The notes under the pieces were generated by a model. It did no database searches, was not told the origin of the DNA, and worked only from the letters and a program-made list of their open reading frames with translations. Shown piece after piece: positions 1 through 5,991 of a DNA stretch of 8,472 nucleotides (its first letter is position 1; every line of letters starts with the position of its first letter). The DNA is from Caryophanales bacterium UBA1231. Lineage in GTDB: Bacteria > Bacillota_I > Bacilli_A > ML615J-28 > CAG-313. Position numbers and translations under genes: made by a program. The stretch spans positions 1 to 8,472 of the forward strand of contig DBWT01000077.1 of the NCBI GenBank assembly GCA_002309035.1. The letters are read 5' to 3'.

Positions 1-2
1 CT

Positions 3-1262
3 GATCAATTATCAAAAGAAAGATTAATAAAAGTTGATAAAGAATTAGAAGAACTTAAAAAAGAAGAAAAGACATTAAGCGAAAAATGGAACAAAGAAAA
101 ACAAGAAATTGAAAGAATTAAGACATTACAAAAAGAAATTGATGCTTTAAAGACGGAATTTGATAATACTTTACTTAGTGGTGATTACACTAAAGCTGCG
201 GAAATCCAATATGGTAAAATGCCAAAACTTGAAAAGGAACTAAAAGAGTTAAAAGAAAAATCAAATGATGATCATTTATTATCACAAGAAGTTACTGAAG
301 ATGATATTGCTGAAATCATTTCTCAATCAACAAAGATTCCTGTTTCAAAACTTGTTGAAGGCGACCGTGAAAAGTTACTTCATCTTGCTGACACATTAAG
401 AAAAAGAGTAATTGGCCAAGATGATGCCATAACACTTGTTAGTGATGCCATCATTAGACAACGTTCTGGTATTCAAGACGGCAATCGTCCTATTGGTTCT
501 TTCTTATTCTTAGGTCCTACTGGTGTTGGTAAAACAGAAGTAGCAAAAGCATTGGCTGAAAGCTTGTTCGACAGCGAAGAACACATTATTCGTTTTGATA
601 TGAGTGAATATATGGAACCTCATTCAGTAGCAAGATTAATTGGTGCCCCTCCAGGATATGTTGGATACGATGAAGGTGGTCAATTGACTGAGGCTGTAAG
701 AAGAAAACCTTATTCGATTATTCTATTCGATGAAATAGAAAAAGCTCATCGTGATGTTTTCAATGTCTTCTTACAAATTCTAGACGATGGAAGACTTACA
801 GATTCACAAGGTAAAACAGTAGATTTTAAAAATACTATTATCATTATGACATCTAACTTAGGTAGTGAATATTTACTTACTAATGATCCAAATAAACGTG
901 AACAAGTAATGGATTTAGTACATCATACATTTAAACCTGAATTTTTAAATCGTATCGATGAAATCGTTATGTTTAATAGTCTTGAAAAAGATGTACAAAT
1001 TAAAATTACAGAAAAGATGCTTAATAATCTAAAAGAAAGATTACAAAGAGAAAATATTCATGTTGAATTTAGTAATAAAGTCGTTGATTATGTTCTAAAG
1101 GAAGCATTCAATATTAACTTTGGTGCACGTCCACTTAAACGTTTCATTCAAAAGAATATTGAAACTTATCTTGCTAAAGAGATTATCATGGAACATATCA
1201 AACCATTTGTTAATTATTTAGTAGATGTTGATCATGATAATATTGTTTGCATAACAAAATAA
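3..1262 (+). CDS. clpB: ATP-dependent disaggregase ClpB, C-terminal part (5' end outside window)
   Basis: The reading frame is open from the left edge, so the gene began upstream; the ATG at 219 is internal. About 419 residues are present. Codons 1 to about 85 are the charged coiled-coil middle domain, ending in the ClpB-typical [21 protein letters not shown] region. The second AAA+ domain follows, with Walker A GPTGVGKT (fragment residues 171-178), pore loop GYVGY (218-222), Walker B ILFDE (240-244), sensor-1 TSN (283-285), arginine finger in FLNRID (R317) and sensor-2 GARPLKR (374-380). All key residues are intact. ClpB is a cytosolic hexameric chaperone that threads aggregated proteins through its pore together with DnaK. 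The long middle domain separates it from ClpC, ClpA and ClpX. The stop is TAA, directly followed by a terminator hairpin. Its promoter, and any CIRCE or CtsR heat-shock operator, would lie outside the window. Confidence 0.97.
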   Translation, partial: DQLSKERLIKVDKELEELKKEEKTLSEKWNKEKQEIERIKTLQKEIDALKTEFDNTLLSGDYTKAAEIQYGKMPKLEKELKELKEKSNDDHLLSQEVTEDDIAEIISQSTKIPVSKLVEGDREKLLHLADTLRKRVIGQDDAITLVSDAIIRQRSGIQDGNRPIGSFLFLGPTGVGKTEVAKALAESLFDSEEHIIRFDMSEYMEPHSVARLIGAPPGYVGYDEGGQLTEAVRRKPYSIILFDEIEKAHRDVFNVFLQILDDGRLTDSQGKTVDFKNTIIIMTSNLGSEYLLTNDPNKREQVMDLVHHTFKPEFLNRIDEIVMFNSLEKDVQIKITEKMLNNLKERLQRENIHVEFSNKVVDYVLKEAFNINFGARPLKRFIQKNIETYLAKEIIMEHIKPFVNYLVDVDHDNIVCITK

Positions 1263-1286
1263 AAAAACACCTTATGGTGTTTTTTT
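1261..1286. terminator. Bidirectional intrinsic terminator between convergent genes
   Basis: A perfect inverted repeat has an 11-base A7-CACC arm (1261-1271), a TTAT loop (1272-1275) and a GGTG-T7 arm (1276-1286). Read on the plus strand it ends clpB with a T7 run. Read on the minus strand the A7 arm becomes the T run for the hydrolase gene, which stops at 1300. The hairpin overlaps the last bases of the clpB stop codon. Only the four or five inner pairs are GC-rich, so strength is moderate. Confidence 0.85.
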
Positions 1287-1299
1287 ACTTTAATATAGT

Positions 1300-2232
1300 T
1301 TAATCTTTCTTTAACTTTAAAAACAAAGATTTCTTTTTGATTTTTCGAACACTTATTTTATTACCTATAGTAAATTGGTAAACAAAATAATCTGTTTTAT
1401 AAACTTGACAATTTGGATTGATTTTTAAAACATTTGGGATCGTTGTATAGTTATCTAACCAACGATCTGTATTTGTGATAATCATATAATCAGGATTTAT
1501 GAGTTTTAGTAATGGTTCGGGATTAGTTCCTGAGCCACCATGATGACATGATTTATAGATTTCGATTTTATTGATTTTTTCTTGTTCATAAAACTGGTTG
1601 ATTTCTTTTTCAGCAATTTTACCAAAACCTATGATTTCTGTTTCTGAATCAGTCATATCAGCGCCTAAGAAGATGGAATGATTAAGATGCTTGATAAAAA
1701 TAGCTACACTATTAAAGTTTTCACTGAAACGTTTTTCTTGATAATATGCTGAATTATGATTGTTGTATTCTTCATACAAACGATTTTTTAAATCAGCAAC
1801 TTGTAAAGCAACAACTTCAAAGTTGACAATTTCATAATCTTTCTTAATCTCATCTAAATAAATGATTTCGACATTATGTGATAGTGCTGTATTGATGATA
1901 TCATTATATTTACTGATTTCATTATCCCAATAGGCATTATCTGAATCGTGACCTGAAGAATTTTGTCCATCAATACCATAATAGTGTTTTAAATAGATTC
2001 TTTTAACTACATAGTCATTTAAGATATTGGCTACATTACCATAATGGTCAGAATGGAAATGAGTTAAAATAATAAAATCAAATTCTTTAATATTTAGTTT
2101 TTTAAAATACCACAATAAATCTGGATAATAGAATTTAGATGCTGTATCGATTAGTGCGAAATGATTGTTCTTTTCTAAAATTTGACAATCGCTCCAAATG
2201 GTATTTAAAAAATGAATTTTTAATTTATCCAT
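1300..2232 (-). CDS. ComEC-like metallo-beta-lactamase-fold hydrolase, stand-alone
   Basis: This 310-residue protein has the metal-binding signature HFHSDH (residues 58-63) after an N-terminal strand ending FALIDTA. It also has a GAD motif (190-192) and CHHGGSG (229-235), which supply the later metal ligands. The spacing and the HHGGS motif match the metallo-beta-lactamase domain found at the C-terminus of ComEC/Rec2 DNA-uptake proteins and in free-standing relatives. No signal peptide or membrane helix is seen, so it is probably cytosolic and lacks the ComEC channel. The C-terminus is lysine-rich. Substrate is unknown: nuclease, phosphodiesterase or another hydrolase are all possible. The ATG at 2230-2232 is preceded by AGGTGAT. 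The gene is transcribed alone, convergent with clpB and divergent from the GH18 operon. The superfamily is firm; the function is open. Confidence 0.9.
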   Translation of the reverse strand: MDKLKIHFLNTIWSDCQILEKNNHFALIDTASKFYYPDLLWYFKKLNIKEFDFIILTHFHSDHYGNVANILNDYVVKRIYLKHYYGIDGQNSSGHDSDNAYWDNEISKYNDIINTALSHNVEIIYLDEIKKDYEIVNFEVVALQVADLKNRLYEEYNNHNSAYYQEKRFSENFNSVAIFIKHLNHSIFLGADMTDSETEIIGFGKIAEKEINQFYEQEKINKIEIYKSCHHGGSGTNPEPLLKLINPDYMIITNTDRWLDNYTTIPNVLKINPNCQVYKTDYFVYQFTIGNKISVRKIKKKSLFLKLKKD

Positions 2233-2235
2233 AAA

Positions 2236-2278
2236 ATCACCTAATAATATTATATCTTAAATCCTGATAAAATGCCAA
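2236..2278 (-). promoter_or_regulatory. Promoter and ribosome binding site of the MBL-fold gene
   Basis: On the minus strand TTGGCA (2273-2278) and a perfect TATAAT (2249-2254) are 18 bases apart. The Shine-Dalgarno AGGTGAT (2236-2242) lies three bases before the ATG. If this -10 is used, transcription would start near 2242. The leader would then be only about ten bases and would begin at the Shine-Dalgarno site itself. Confidence 0.6.
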
Positions 2279-2330
2279 TAAAAAAGTATTTGGTGTTTAA
2301 TTAATAGCACAACAATTTTAATTGACTGTC

Positions 2331-2379
2331 TTGATTATTAGTTCTCATTGTAGTATAATAGTAATAATGTGTTAGGTGA
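2331..2379 (+). promoter_or_regulatory. Promoter and RBS of the GH18-antiporter-PQ operon
   Basis: TTGATT (2331-2336) is 17 bases before a perfect TATAAT (2354-2359). The Shine-Dalgarno AGGTGA (2374-2379) sits three bases before the ATG at 2383. A short inverted repeat, CAATT-TT-AATTG (2313-2324), lies just upstream of the -35 and could be an activator site, but AT-rich sequence gives such repeats by chance. Confidence 0.65.
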
Positions 2380-2382
2380 ATA

Positions 2383-3363
2383 ATGAAAAAAGTATTTGTT
2401 TATGTTTATTACCGTAATTTAGGTAATGATTTAAAACTCTTAGATAAAGTTGATTACATCAATTTATCTTTTGGCAAGATTGAAAAAGAAAATGGTTTGT
2501 TTTATCTTGATATCAGCAATATTGAAAACCAAATAATGTTTTTAAAACAAAAACTCAATAACCCTAAGATTGTTTTATCGATTGGTGGTTGGGGTTGTGA
2601 TGGTTTTAGTGAAGCAGTCGAAAATGATGAAATTAGAAAAGAATTCATTAAATCAATAATTGATAAAGTGAAACAATACGATCTTTCTGGTATTGATTTA
2701 GATTGGGAATATCCAACTGTTTCTAATAATCTCATTAAAGGTCGCCCAGAAGATAAACATAATTATACTATTCTTTTAAAAGAATTAAAAGAAGCATTAC
2801 GAAAAGTAAATAATGATTTACTTTTAACTGCTGCTGTTCCATGTACAACGCATTATTATGAAGTTAGTGAAATAAATAAATATTTAGATTATTTACATAT
2901 TATGAGCTATGACTTAGACTATGGTAGTGATGTCACAAAGCATTTATCACCGCTTTATCAATCAGAACACACTTTATCATCTGCTAATGAAGGTGTAAGA
3001 AGATGGGTAAGTGAAGGTTTTGACTCACAAAAGATTACAATTGGTTGTGCTTTTTATGTTCGTTACTGCGATGTTGAAAAAGATTTGAATCATGGTTTAG
3101 GTTGTCAAACTAAAACATTTAAAACAACATATTATAAAGAATACAAAAAATTAAATATTATTGAATATTATGATGAAGCAGCATGTGCATATTATGGTTT
3201 TAACAATAATACTTTTTATTCATTTGATCATCCTCAAGCAATTAAAGAAAAAGTACGATATGTTAAAGACAATAATTTAGCAGGTGTTATGTGTTGGGAG
3301 TATAGTCAAGATGATGAAGCACATACTCTTTTAAATGCGATGCTTACAGTAAAGGAGAATTAA
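2383..3363 (+). CDS. GH18-family glycosidase (chitinase-like), cytoplasmic
   Basis: This 326-residue protein is a single TIM-barrel GH18 domain. Family landmarks are SIGGW (residues 66-70), the catalytic DxDxE in GIDLDWEYP (D105, D107, proton donor E109), MSYD (174-177) and the terminal WEYSQDD (W305). GH18 enzymes cleave beta-1,4 GlcNAc linkages by substrate-assisted catalysis on chitin oligomers, glycans or peptidoglycan-like polymers. The usual aspartate before the signature glycine is serine here (S102); the three catalytic acids remain. No signal peptide, anchor, LysM or carbohydrate-binding domain is seen. The enzyme therefore looks cytoplasmic and may act on imported oligosaccharides. 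It starts at the only well-placed ATG after AGGTGA and heads a three-gene operon, with the next ATG two bases after its stop. It could instead be an endo-beta-N-acetylglucosaminidase, or a lectin-like relative if inactive. Confidence 0.92.
   Translation: MKKVFVYVYYRNLGNDLKLLDKVDYINLSFGKIEKENGLFYLDISNIENQIMFLKQKLNNPKIVLSIGGWGCDGFSEAVENDEIRKEFIKSIIDKVKQYDLSGIDLDWEYPTVSNNLIKGRPEDKHNYTILLKELKEALRKVNNDLLLTAAVPCTTHYYEVSEINKYLDYLHIMSYDLDYGSDVTKHLSPLYQSEHTLSSANEGVRRWVSEGFDSQKITIGCAFYVRYCDVEKDLNHGLGCQTKTFKTTYYKEYKKLNIIEYYDEAACAYYGFNNNTFYSFDHPQAIKEKVRYVKDNNLAGVMCWEYSQDDEAHTLLNAMLTVKEN
3351..3357 (+). promoter_or_regulatory. RBS of the antiporter inside the end of the GH18 gene
   Basis: AAAGGAG lies in the last GH18 codons, seven bases before the ATG at 3365. 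The intergenic gap is one base, so the two genes are probably translationally coupled. Confidence 0.8.
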
Positions 3364-3364
3364 G

Positions 3365-4384
3365 ATGGTTTGGTATATCCTTTTATTTTTACTTGGTTTT
3401 GCGCTACTTATAAAGGGCGGAGATTGGTTTGTTGATGGATCATGTGGAGTGGCTGAAAGATTTCATATACCAGAATTAATTATTGGTGCAACCATTGTTG
3501 CGATAGGAACGACACTTCCAGAAACTTTGGTTTCAAGTTTGGCAGCAGTCCAAGGCCATGGAGAAATGGCATATGGTAATGCTTTAGGTTCTATTATTTG
3601 TAATACCGCATTGATTGCGGCTATAACAATTACATTTAAACCAGCCAATGTCGATAAAAAGTCTTTCCTACTTCCTGTTTGCTTCTTTATGGTTGCAACT
3701 TCAGTTTACCTTTTCTCAGCTTACTTTTTAGGACGTTTTCCAAGATGGATTGGTATTGTTCTTTTAGTGCTATTTATTACATACATTGTTATTCAAATTC
3801 TATTAATAAAGAAAAAACCTTCCAATATGGAAATAGAATCTAACCAAGAAGAAACTGAACCTTCAACTGAAGAAGTTCAAGAGACTGAAAAGCCTAAAGA
3901 AAATGGTAAAAAATCTCTTGCAAAACATATTATCTTTTTAATAATTGGTGCAGCAGCTATTGCTGGTGGTGCACAATTATTGGTAACTTATGGATCAAAG
4001 ATAGCAACTAGAATAGGTATCAGTGAAGCAGTTATTTCAATTACTATGGTTGCAATCGGTACATCGCTTCCTGAACTTGTGACGGCAATCACATCTTTAA
4101 TTAAAGGACACTCATCACTTTCATTAGGTAATATTATCGGTGCAAACCTCTTTAATTTAGTATTGGTATCAGGAATGTCAGTAACATTAAATCCATTCAC
4201 ATTACCTGCTGAAAAAATGATAGGTGCAACCAATGCCTCTTTAATAATTGATATTCCAATTATGCTTCTTGTTATGGCGATCCTTTGCCTTCCATCACTT
4301 TTAAAAGGCAAAACATATCGCTTACAAGGTATTGTTTTATTGATTATTTATCTTGCATTTATGATTTTACAATTCGTTTTATAG
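3365..4384 (+). CDS. Calcium/sodium antiporter, CaCA superfamily (YrbG-like)
   Basis: This 339-residue polytopic membrane protein carries the two inverted alpha repeats that define the Ca2+/cation antiporter superfamily. Alpha-1 has AIGTTLPE (residues 46-53) and GNALGS (71-76). Alpha-2 has AIGTSLPE (230-237) and GNIIGAN (255-261). The paired glutamates (E53, E237) and asparagines (N72, N256) form the ion site in this family. About ten hydrophobic segments can be traced, five before and five after a hydrophilic, glutamate- and lysine-rich loop (about 150-186) linking the halves. The length is normal for bacterial YrbG-type members. It likely exports Ca2+ in exchange for Na+ or H+; the ion pair cannot be told from sequence. 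It is the middle gene of the operon, and its TAG stop overlaps the next ribosome binding site. Why it travels with a glycosidase is not evident. Confidence 0.93.
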   Translation: MVWYILLFLLGFALLIKGGDWFVDGSCGVAERFHIPELIIGATIVAIGTTLPETLVSSLAAVQGHGEMAYGNALGSIICNTALIAAITITFKPANVDKKSFLLPVCFFMVATSVYLFSAYFLGRFPRWIGIVLLVLFITYIVIQILLIKKKPSNMEIESNQEETEPSTEEVQETEKPKENGKKSLAKHIIFLIIGAAAIAGGAQLLVTYGSKIATRIGISEAVISITMVAIGTSLPELVTAITSLIKGHSSLSLGNIIGANLFNLVLVSGMSVTLNPFTLPAEKMIGATNASLIIDIPIMLLVMAILCLPSLLKGKTYRLQGIVLLIIYLAFMILQFVL

Positions 4385-4387
4385 GAG
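4383..4387 (+). promoter_or_regulatory. RBS of the PQ-loop gene overlapping the antiporter stop
   Basis: AGGAG overlaps the antiporter's TAG stop (4382-4384) and lies six bases before the ATG at 4394. This supports that start and co-translation with the antiporter. Confidence 0.8.
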
Positions 4388-4393
4388 TTCAAT

Positions 4394-4702
4394 ATGTTAG
4401 AGAGTATTGCTACAATATGTGAAATTATAATGGTTATTTGTTTTGGTTTAAGTTGGCCATTTAATATTATTAGAAGCTATAAAGCAAAATCTACTAAAGG
4501 CACTAGTATTTTGTTTATGTCATTGATTGAATTTGGATATATTGCGGGAATCGTTTGTAAAGTCTTAATTTGGCTTGATAAAGGTAGCTTAACAACACTT
4601 CAAATGATTGCCTTTATCTTTTATATCATAAATCTTACAATGGTTTCAATTGGTATAGCTATATATTTTAGAAATAAAAAAATCGAAAAACAAGAGAATT
4701 AG
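4394..4702 (+). CDS. Small PQ-loop / SemiSWEET-like membrane protein
   Basis: This 102-residue protein has three hydrophobic helices (about residues 4-26, 39-60 and 69-92) and a lysine-rich cytosolic tail. Between helices 1 and 2 it reads SWPFNIIRSYKAKSTKGTS. That resembles the PQ-loop motif of SemiSWEET/MtN3 proteins: a conserved proline in helix 1, then a basic stretch ending K-S-x-K-G-x-S. One such three-helix bundle is a half-transporter that dimerises to form a sugar or small-solute channel. Low-GC Firmicutes have many uncharacterised single-repeat members of about this size. It is last in the operon behind the GH18 enzyme and the antiporter, with a strong terminator one base after the stop. 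Sugar transport would suit the glycosidase neighbour, but the substrate is inference. Confidence 0.78.
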   Translation: MLESIATICEIIMVICFGLSWPFNIIRSYKAKSTKGTSILFMSLIEFGYIAGIVCKVLIWLDKGSLTTLQMIAFIFYIINLTMVSIGIAIYFRNKKIEKQEN

Positions 4703-4730
4703 AATAGCAACATTAAGTTGCTATTTTTTT
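4703..4730 (+). terminator. Intrinsic terminator of the GH18-antiporter-PQ operon
   Basis: A perfect 9-base-pair stem, AATAGCAAC (4703-4711) with GTTGCTATT (4717-4725), has the loop ATTAA and is followed by T's to 4730. It begins right after the TAG stop at 4700-4702 and separates this operon from the partner-switch operon. Confidence 0.92.
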
Positions 4731-4752
4731 GTTTTGTAATTGTATTAAAACT

Positions 4753-4820
4753 TTTGCATGAAGGCCTCATTTATGATATAATGAATTATATTATGATATC
4801 CATTCATATATAAGAAGAGG
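4753..4820 (+). promoter_or_regulatory. Promoter and RBS of the STAS-kinase / phosphatase operon
   Basis: An extended -10, TGATATAAT (4774-4782, hexamer 4777-4782), is preceded at 18 bases by the weaker -35 TTTGCA (4753-4758). The Shine-Dalgarno AAGAGG (4815-4820) is six bases before the ATG at 4827. The leader is about 38 bases. The spacer holds a near-palindrome, ATGA-A-GGCC-TCAT (4758-4770). TTATGATAT occurs twice, 20 bases apart (4771-4779, 4791-4799). Either could be a regulator site. Confidence 0.7.
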
Positions 4821-4826
4821 TATTTT

Positions 4827-5990
4827 ATGAAAAGTCAACTTAATGGTAATGTGTTAACATTGTATTTTGAAGGTGAATTAAATTCTTACAATGCTGATAA
4901 TATTGAAAGGGAAATTGAAGCCATTTTAAAGCAAAATCAATTTCAACAATTAATCTTAGATTTTGCTAATTTACGTTATATTTCTAGTGCAGGTTTAAGA
5001 ATCATTCTAAAACTAAAACAAAAACATCCAATGACTTCAGTTGTTGAAGCATCTTTAGAAGTGTATGATGTTTTAACAATGACAGGATTTACTAATATCA
5101 TGGAAATCCATAAAGCATTAAAACGTGTTTATCTATCAGGCGCTGAAGTAGTAGGTGAAGGATTCTTTTCAACAGTTTATCGAATTGATAAAGAAACAAT
5201 CATCAAAGTATTTAATAGAACTAGTGATGCTAATCAAATTGAAAGAGAATTAAAACTTGCTAAGGAAGCCTTTGTCTTAGGTATTCCAACAGCTATCTCT
5301 TTTGATATTGTAAGGGTTGATGATAAACTTGGTGTTCGTTTTGAAATGCTAGATTGTGATTCTTTAAAGAATACATTTATTAAATATCCTGAACAATATG
5401 AATCATTAGTTAGAAAATATGTTGAATTACTTAAAAAGATTAATACAACAGAAACTGTTGATGATACACTTCCTGATATGAAAGCATTCTATTTCAAAAA
5501 GTTGGATTTCATTAAGGAACACTTCACAAAAGAAGAAAATGACAAGCTTTTAGAATTAGTTAAATCAATACCTGAAGCAATTACATTTATTCATGGCGAT
5601 TGTCACTTTAAAAATATCATGGTTCAAAGAGATGAATTATTGTTAATTGATATGGATACATTATCAAGAGGTAATCCAATCTTTGAGTTAGCAGCCATCT
5701 ATGCTCCTTATGTAGCATTCGAAGAAGATGATGCTGGTAATACAGAAAAATTCTTAGGTGTTACAGCTAGTTTCGCTGTGAAATTGTTTAATGATATTGT
5801 TAGAGGTTATTTTGCTGGTCAAAATGCTGATCTTAATGATATCTTCAATAAAATCAAATTGTTATCATATATCCATATGGTTTGGTGGAATCGTGTAAAT
5901 GAACCACAAAACGTTAAGAGATTTAATGGTTGTAAGGAAAGACTTTTAAAATTATTACCACTTGTGGATAATTTAAATGTAGGTTTATAA
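4827..5990 (+). CDS. STAS domain fused to an aminoglycoside-phosphotransferase-like kinase
   Basis: This 387-residue protein has two domains. Residues 1 to about 98 form an anti-sigma-antagonist type STAS domain (RsbV/SpoIIAA family). Its signature YISSAGLRII (51-60) puts the phosphorylatable serine at S54. Residues from about 105 form an APH/choline-kinase-like fold: nucleotide loop VGEGFFSTVYRI (about 109-120), lysine in TIIKVF (K127), likely alpha-C glutamate E141, catalytic loop HGDCHFKN (256-263; base D258, metal ligand N263) and IDMDT (274-278). All expected catalytic residues are present. The pattern resembles the TIGR02172 kinase group first noted in Fibrobacter, from memory. It is probably soluble. 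The next gene encodes the phosphatase and kinase expected to act on S54, so the STAS module probably gates the attached kinase. The kinase substrate is unknown, and drug resistance is unlikely in this context. Confidence 0.9.
   Translation: MKSQLNGNVLTLYFEGELNSYNADNIEREIEAILKQNQFQQLILDFANLRYISSAGLRIILKLKQKHPMTSVVEASLEVYDVLTMTGFTNIMEIHKALKRVYLSGAEVVGEGFFSTVYRIDKETIIKVFNRTSDANQIERELKLAKEAFVLGIPTAISFDIVRVDDKLGVRFEMLDCDSLKNTFIKYPEQYESLVRKYVELLKKINTTETVDDTLPDMKAFYFKKLDFIKEHFTKEENDKLLELVKSIPEAITFIHGDCHFKNIMVQRDELLLIDMDTLSRGNPIFELAAIYAPYVAFEEDDAGNTEKFLGVTASFAVKLFNDIVRGYFAGQNADLNDIFNKIKLLSYIHMVWWNRVNEPQNVKRFNGCKERLLKLLPLVDNLNVGL
5981..5984 (+). promoter_or_regulatory. Weak RBS of the membrane phosphatase gene
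   Basis: Only AGGT, inside the last codons of the STAS-kinase gene, lies near the ATG at 5992, and the gap between the genes is one base. The poor site suggests that translation depends on ribosomes arriving from the upstream gene, which would keep the two partners in ratio. Confidence 0.45.
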
Positions 5991-5991
5991 G

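Noticed and set aside
219..1262. clpB start at the ATG at 219
   Set aside because: The same frame continues upstream to the window edge with clear ClpB middle-domain sequence, so this methionine is internal.
2313..2324. CAATT-TT-AATTG as a defined operator
   Set aside because: Five-base AT-rich arms are expected by chance in this DNA. It is mentioned only as a possible site under the promoter entry.
2383..2420. N-terminus of the GH18 protein as a signal peptide
   Set aside because: After MKK the sequence runs straight into the first barrel strand with charged residues by position 16; there is no hydrophobic core of adequate length and no cleavage site.
3988..4311. Antisense open frame of 107 codons in the antiporter
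   Set aside because: It covers the second alpha repeat and has no independent start signals; it is a by-product of codon use on the coding strand.
4827..5990. Aminoglycoside resistance gene
   Set aside because: The kinase domain shares the fold motifs only. Fusion to STAS and pairing with a membrane phosphatase argue for signalling, and no mobile-element context is present.
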